Assembly: GCF_900236475.1 (NCBI RefSeq)
Contig: NZ_LT963352.1
Location: forward strand, 8,837,001-8,901,000
Length of the DNA: 64,000 bases
Direction of reading: 5' to 3'
Source: Streptomyces chartreusis NRRL 3882
Lineage (GTDB): Bacteria > Actinomycetota > Actinomycetes > Streptomycetales > Streptomycetaceae
Below are positions 62,208 through 64,000 of the stretch, in pieces (within the stretch, counting starts at the first letter, position 1; the number at the start of each line of letters is the position of its first letter). A program made the translations under genes and the position numbers. Under the pieces are notes generated by a model that saw nothing but the letters and a program-made list of their open reading frames with translations, made no database searches and had not been told where the DNA came from.

Positions 62208-62891
62208 ATGACCACGTCAACCTCGCTCGAGTCATCGGCACCAGACACCGGCTCCCCTCTGATCATCGAGTTGTGGACCGATCTGGGCTGCCCCTGGTGC
62301 TACATCGGCAAGCACCGGCTCGAGCAGGCCATCGCCACCACAGTCCCAGCTGGCCAGGTACGGGTCGTTCTCCGTTCCTTCGAGCTGGACCCGGACATGG
62401 CCGCAACACCGGTATCGGTCCCCGAGGTGTTCGTCGCCAAGCACGGTGGCACGGCCGAGCACGCCCGCCGGATGGAAGCGCAGATGGCCGAACTGGCCCA
62501 GGCCGAGGGCCTGCCGTACAGCGTGGACCGCCCGGCCGCGAATTCCTTCGACGTCCACCGGGTTCTGCATCTCGCCCGCGCTCATGGGGTGGCCGCACCG
62601 CTGTTCGCGACGCTGCAGCGTGGCTACTTCGCCGGCGAGGTCAACCCGTTCGACGACGAGGTACTGGTCCAGGTCGCCGCCGACGCAGGAGTTCCGGCGC
62701 AGGAGACCCGCGCGACGTTGTCCGGGGACGCCTACGCACAGGCCGTTCGCGACGAACGGGCCGAGGGCGCGGCGCTCGGCATCACGGGCGTGCCGTTCGC
62801 GGTCTTCAACGGCACCCACGCCGTTGCCGGCGCCACCAGCGTCGAGGGCTACGCAACCGCCATCACGCAAGCCTTCGGAGTGTCGGCATGA
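62208..62891 (+). CDS. FrnE-like DsbA-family oxidoreductase
   Basis: 227 residues, thioredoxin fold with helical insertion. Active site CPWC in DLGCPWCYIGKHRLEQAI, then VVLRSFELDPDM, NSFDVHRVLHLARAHGVAAP and the cis-Pro loop ITGVPFAVFNGTHAVAGATS. No signal peptide, so cytosolic. It is related to FrnE and hydroxychromene-carboxylate isomerases. ATGA overlap with a 51-codon gene and a dioxygenase 10 bases further suggests a three-gene operon. Confidence 0.9.
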   Translation: MTTSTSLESSAPDTGSPLIIELWTDLGCPWCYIGKHRLEQAIATTVPAGQVRVVLRSFELDPDMAATPVSVPEVFVAKHGGTAEHARRMEAQMAELAQAEGLPYSVDRPAANSFDVHRVLHLARAHGVAAPLFATLQRGYFAGEVNPFDDEVLVQVAADAGVPAQETRATLSGDAYAQAVRDERAEGAALGITGVPFAVFNGTHAVAGATSVEGYATAITQAFGVSA

Positions 62892-63043
62892 GCGCACCCA
62901 CGCATCACACCGAGCCGGCCGACGACGACACCCTCGAGGCGACCGGCGACGGCGACTCCCACGACACACCGTCACCCACCCTCACGCTCATCAGCGCCCC
63001 GGAAGGCGCGTTCTGCGACGCCCAAGGCCACTGCACCGAGTGA
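62888..63043 (+). CDS. Small acidic peptide with C-terminal CxxxxxxC
   Basis: 51 residues. The N-terminal 30 are acidic and Thr-rich (EPADDDTLEATGDGDSHDTP), then PTLTLISAPEGAFCDAQGHC and TE. Two cysteines six residues apart at the C-terminus are its only striking feature. The ATG overlaps the FrnE stop, and the next gene starts 10 bases downstream, so it is embedded in an operon with a thiol oxidoreductase. It could be a substrate of FrnE, a small metal site, or a RiPP-like precursor. Function unknown. Confidence 0.7.
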   Translation: MSAPTHHTEPADDDTLEATGDGDSHDTPSPTLTLISAPEGAFCDAQGHCTE

Positions 63044-63053
63044 AGGAAGGAAT

Positions 63054-64000
63054 ATGACCTTGTCCAGCACCGATAAGCCGTTACTCCTGCGTCCCGCCGA
63101 CCCGGACGCACCGGTCGAGATCGACGAAACCAAGCTCAATCACCGGCTGATCGAGATCGAGGAGGCCCTCGTCGCCGCGATCGCTCCCGTCTTCCGCGAG
63201 AAGAAGATCACCCACGCCGAGTACGAACTGTTCCGGGACGTCATCCGGGTGCTCCAGCGGTCCAACGCCGTCGAGGGATTCCTGGATGTCTGGCTGGACC
63301 GCCTCACCGACGAGACCACGGCCGACGGTTGGGAGGGCACACCCTCCAACCCCGAGGGCCCCTACTACGTCCCGGGAGCACCGCTGCTGAAATCCATTGG
63401 GCCCGGCGCCTGCTACGTCTTGCCCATGCGCTCCGACGAGCCCGGTGTCCCGCTGATCGTCAGCGGACAGGTGCGCGCCATGGACGGCAAACCCCTGGCC
63501 ATGGCAGAACTCGACACCTGGCAGTGCGCCGACACGGGCGTCTACTCGATGCTCGGCATGGACGACCAGCCCGACTGGAATCTCCGCGGCAGGTTCCACA
63601 CCGACCAAGAAGGTCGCTTTGAGTTCCGCACCATCAGGCCGGTCCCGTACATGCCCGCCGACATCCAGCAGATCATCCTCGACTTCTACGACGCCCTCGG
63701 CAAGGCCCACTACAGGCCGCGCCACATCCACCTCAAGGTGCGTCACGAAGACATCGCCGCTGACGGCCAGTTCATGACGCAGCTGTACTTCCAGGGCGAC
63801 CCCTACCTCCAGGCCGACCCCGGACAGAACGCCCACACCCGGCTGGCCATGCCCACCGTCACCAACCATGAACCGGCGGAGCTGAAGGCCCGAGGCCTCC
63901 AGGGCCACGACTTCTTTCACACCGCCCACTTCGACCTCACCATCGCCACCGCGACAACTGTCCCTCGGCGTGCGGCGCAGCAAGCTGTGCCGCCCACGCG
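63054..64000 (+). CDS. Intradiol ring-cleavage dioxygenase (partial at right edge)
   Basis: 315 codons without a stop reach the window end. The N-terminal helical domain (LNHRLIEIEEALVAAIAPVF, DVIRVLQRSNAVEGFLDVWL) is that of catechol and hydroxyquinol 1,2-dioxygenases. Iron ligands are recognisable: Tyr in GPYYVPGAP, Tyr in IRPVPYMPAD, and the two His in YRPRHIHLKV. GMDDQPDWNLRGRFHTD also fits. It cleaves catechol-type rings between the hydroxyls using Fe(III). ATG follows GGAAGGAAT. The family length is about 290-310, so only the C-terminal tail is missing. Confidence 0.9.
   Translation, partial: MTLSSTDKPLLLRPADPDAPVEIDETKLNHRLIEIEEALVAAIAPVFREKKITHAEYELFRDVIRVLQRSNAVEGFLDVWLDRLTDETTADGWEGTPSNPEGPYYVPGAPLLKSIGPGACYVLPMRSDEPGVPLIVSGQVRAMDGKPLAMAELDTWQCADTGVYSMLGMDDQPDWNLRGRFHTDQEGRFEFRTIRPVPYMPADIQQIILDFYDALGKAHYRPRHIHLKVRHEDIAADGQFMTQLYFQGDPYLQADPGQNAHTRLAMPTVTNHEPAELKARGLQGHDFFHTAHFDLTIATATTVPRRAAQQAVPPT

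Noticed and set aside
1..64000. CRISPR arrays, tRNA and rRNA genes
   Set aside because: No regularly spaced repeats, no tRNA cloverleaf with a T-loop GGTTCGA in context, and no rRNA sequence were seen by eye. A covariance-model scan would be decisive for small RNAs.

Overview
The window is very GC-rich, with GTG starts, overlapping stop/start junctions and regulator families (LuxR-ATPase, ECF41, XRE/MmyB-like, GAP) typical of Streptomyces. Many gene relics, at least five insertion-sequence (IS) copies or remnants and a broken telomere terminal-protein (tpg-like) gene suggest a chromosome arm or an integrated linear-replicon segment rather than the core. This placement is inferred from content only.

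Layout. 1-7.7 kb: a DUF6624 remnant, a large LuxR-type ATPase regulator, a small secreted protein, decayed fragments, an NTF2-like protein, and a divergent MarR / mycothiol-isomerase-like pair sharing a perfect 15-bp inverted-repeat operator. 8-21.9 kb: the main island. A beta-propeller gene diverges from a lipoprotein/FecCD/FecE-type metallophore importer across a Zur-like (zinc regulator) box. A second Zur-like box overlaps the end of the ATPase gene and precedes a 37-codon precursor-like ORF, tandem hairpins, then six overlapping or closely spaced genes: ThiF-like peptide-binding protein, CocE/NonD hydrolase, YcaO cyclodehydratase, SagB-type dehydrogenase and two ABC exporter halves. I read this as a zinc-regulated RiPP (ribosomal peptide) pathway of the azole/azoline type, with its own export and re-uptake. 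I do not recognise a characterised product.

22-31 kb is a gene graveyard: relics of RelE, DnaB, Tpg, a Y-family polymerase, a radical SAM protein, DoxX, a FAH hydrolase split by an IS481 element with 6-bp target duplications, and a DNA ligase. Intact genes sit between them: a secreted repeat protein, a two-TM membrane protein, a class A beta-lactamase-like lipoprotein, an Lrp/EamA pair and a TetR/GAP pair. 32-44.7 kb: inhibitor-like protein, SGNH hydrolase-cupin-AraC group, two IS5-type transposase relics, a zinc-finger-like unknown, an SDR/XRE divergent pair, a further IS, and an FAD oxidoreductase-ECF41 sigma operon. 45-52 kb: relics, a Ser/Cys-rich membrane protein, a secreted trypsin-like protease, a lipoprotein, acetyltransferases and a glyoxalase-fold protein. 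52.3-53.8 kb: a streptothricin acetyltransferase gene enclosed by IS21 ends beside a deleted istB. 54-64 kb: FdhF/YdeP oxidoreductase, toxin-antitoxin relics, a frameshifted Y-family polymerase, HxlR/azoreductase divergent pair, and a FrnE-small peptide-intradiol dioxygenase operon that runs off the right edge.
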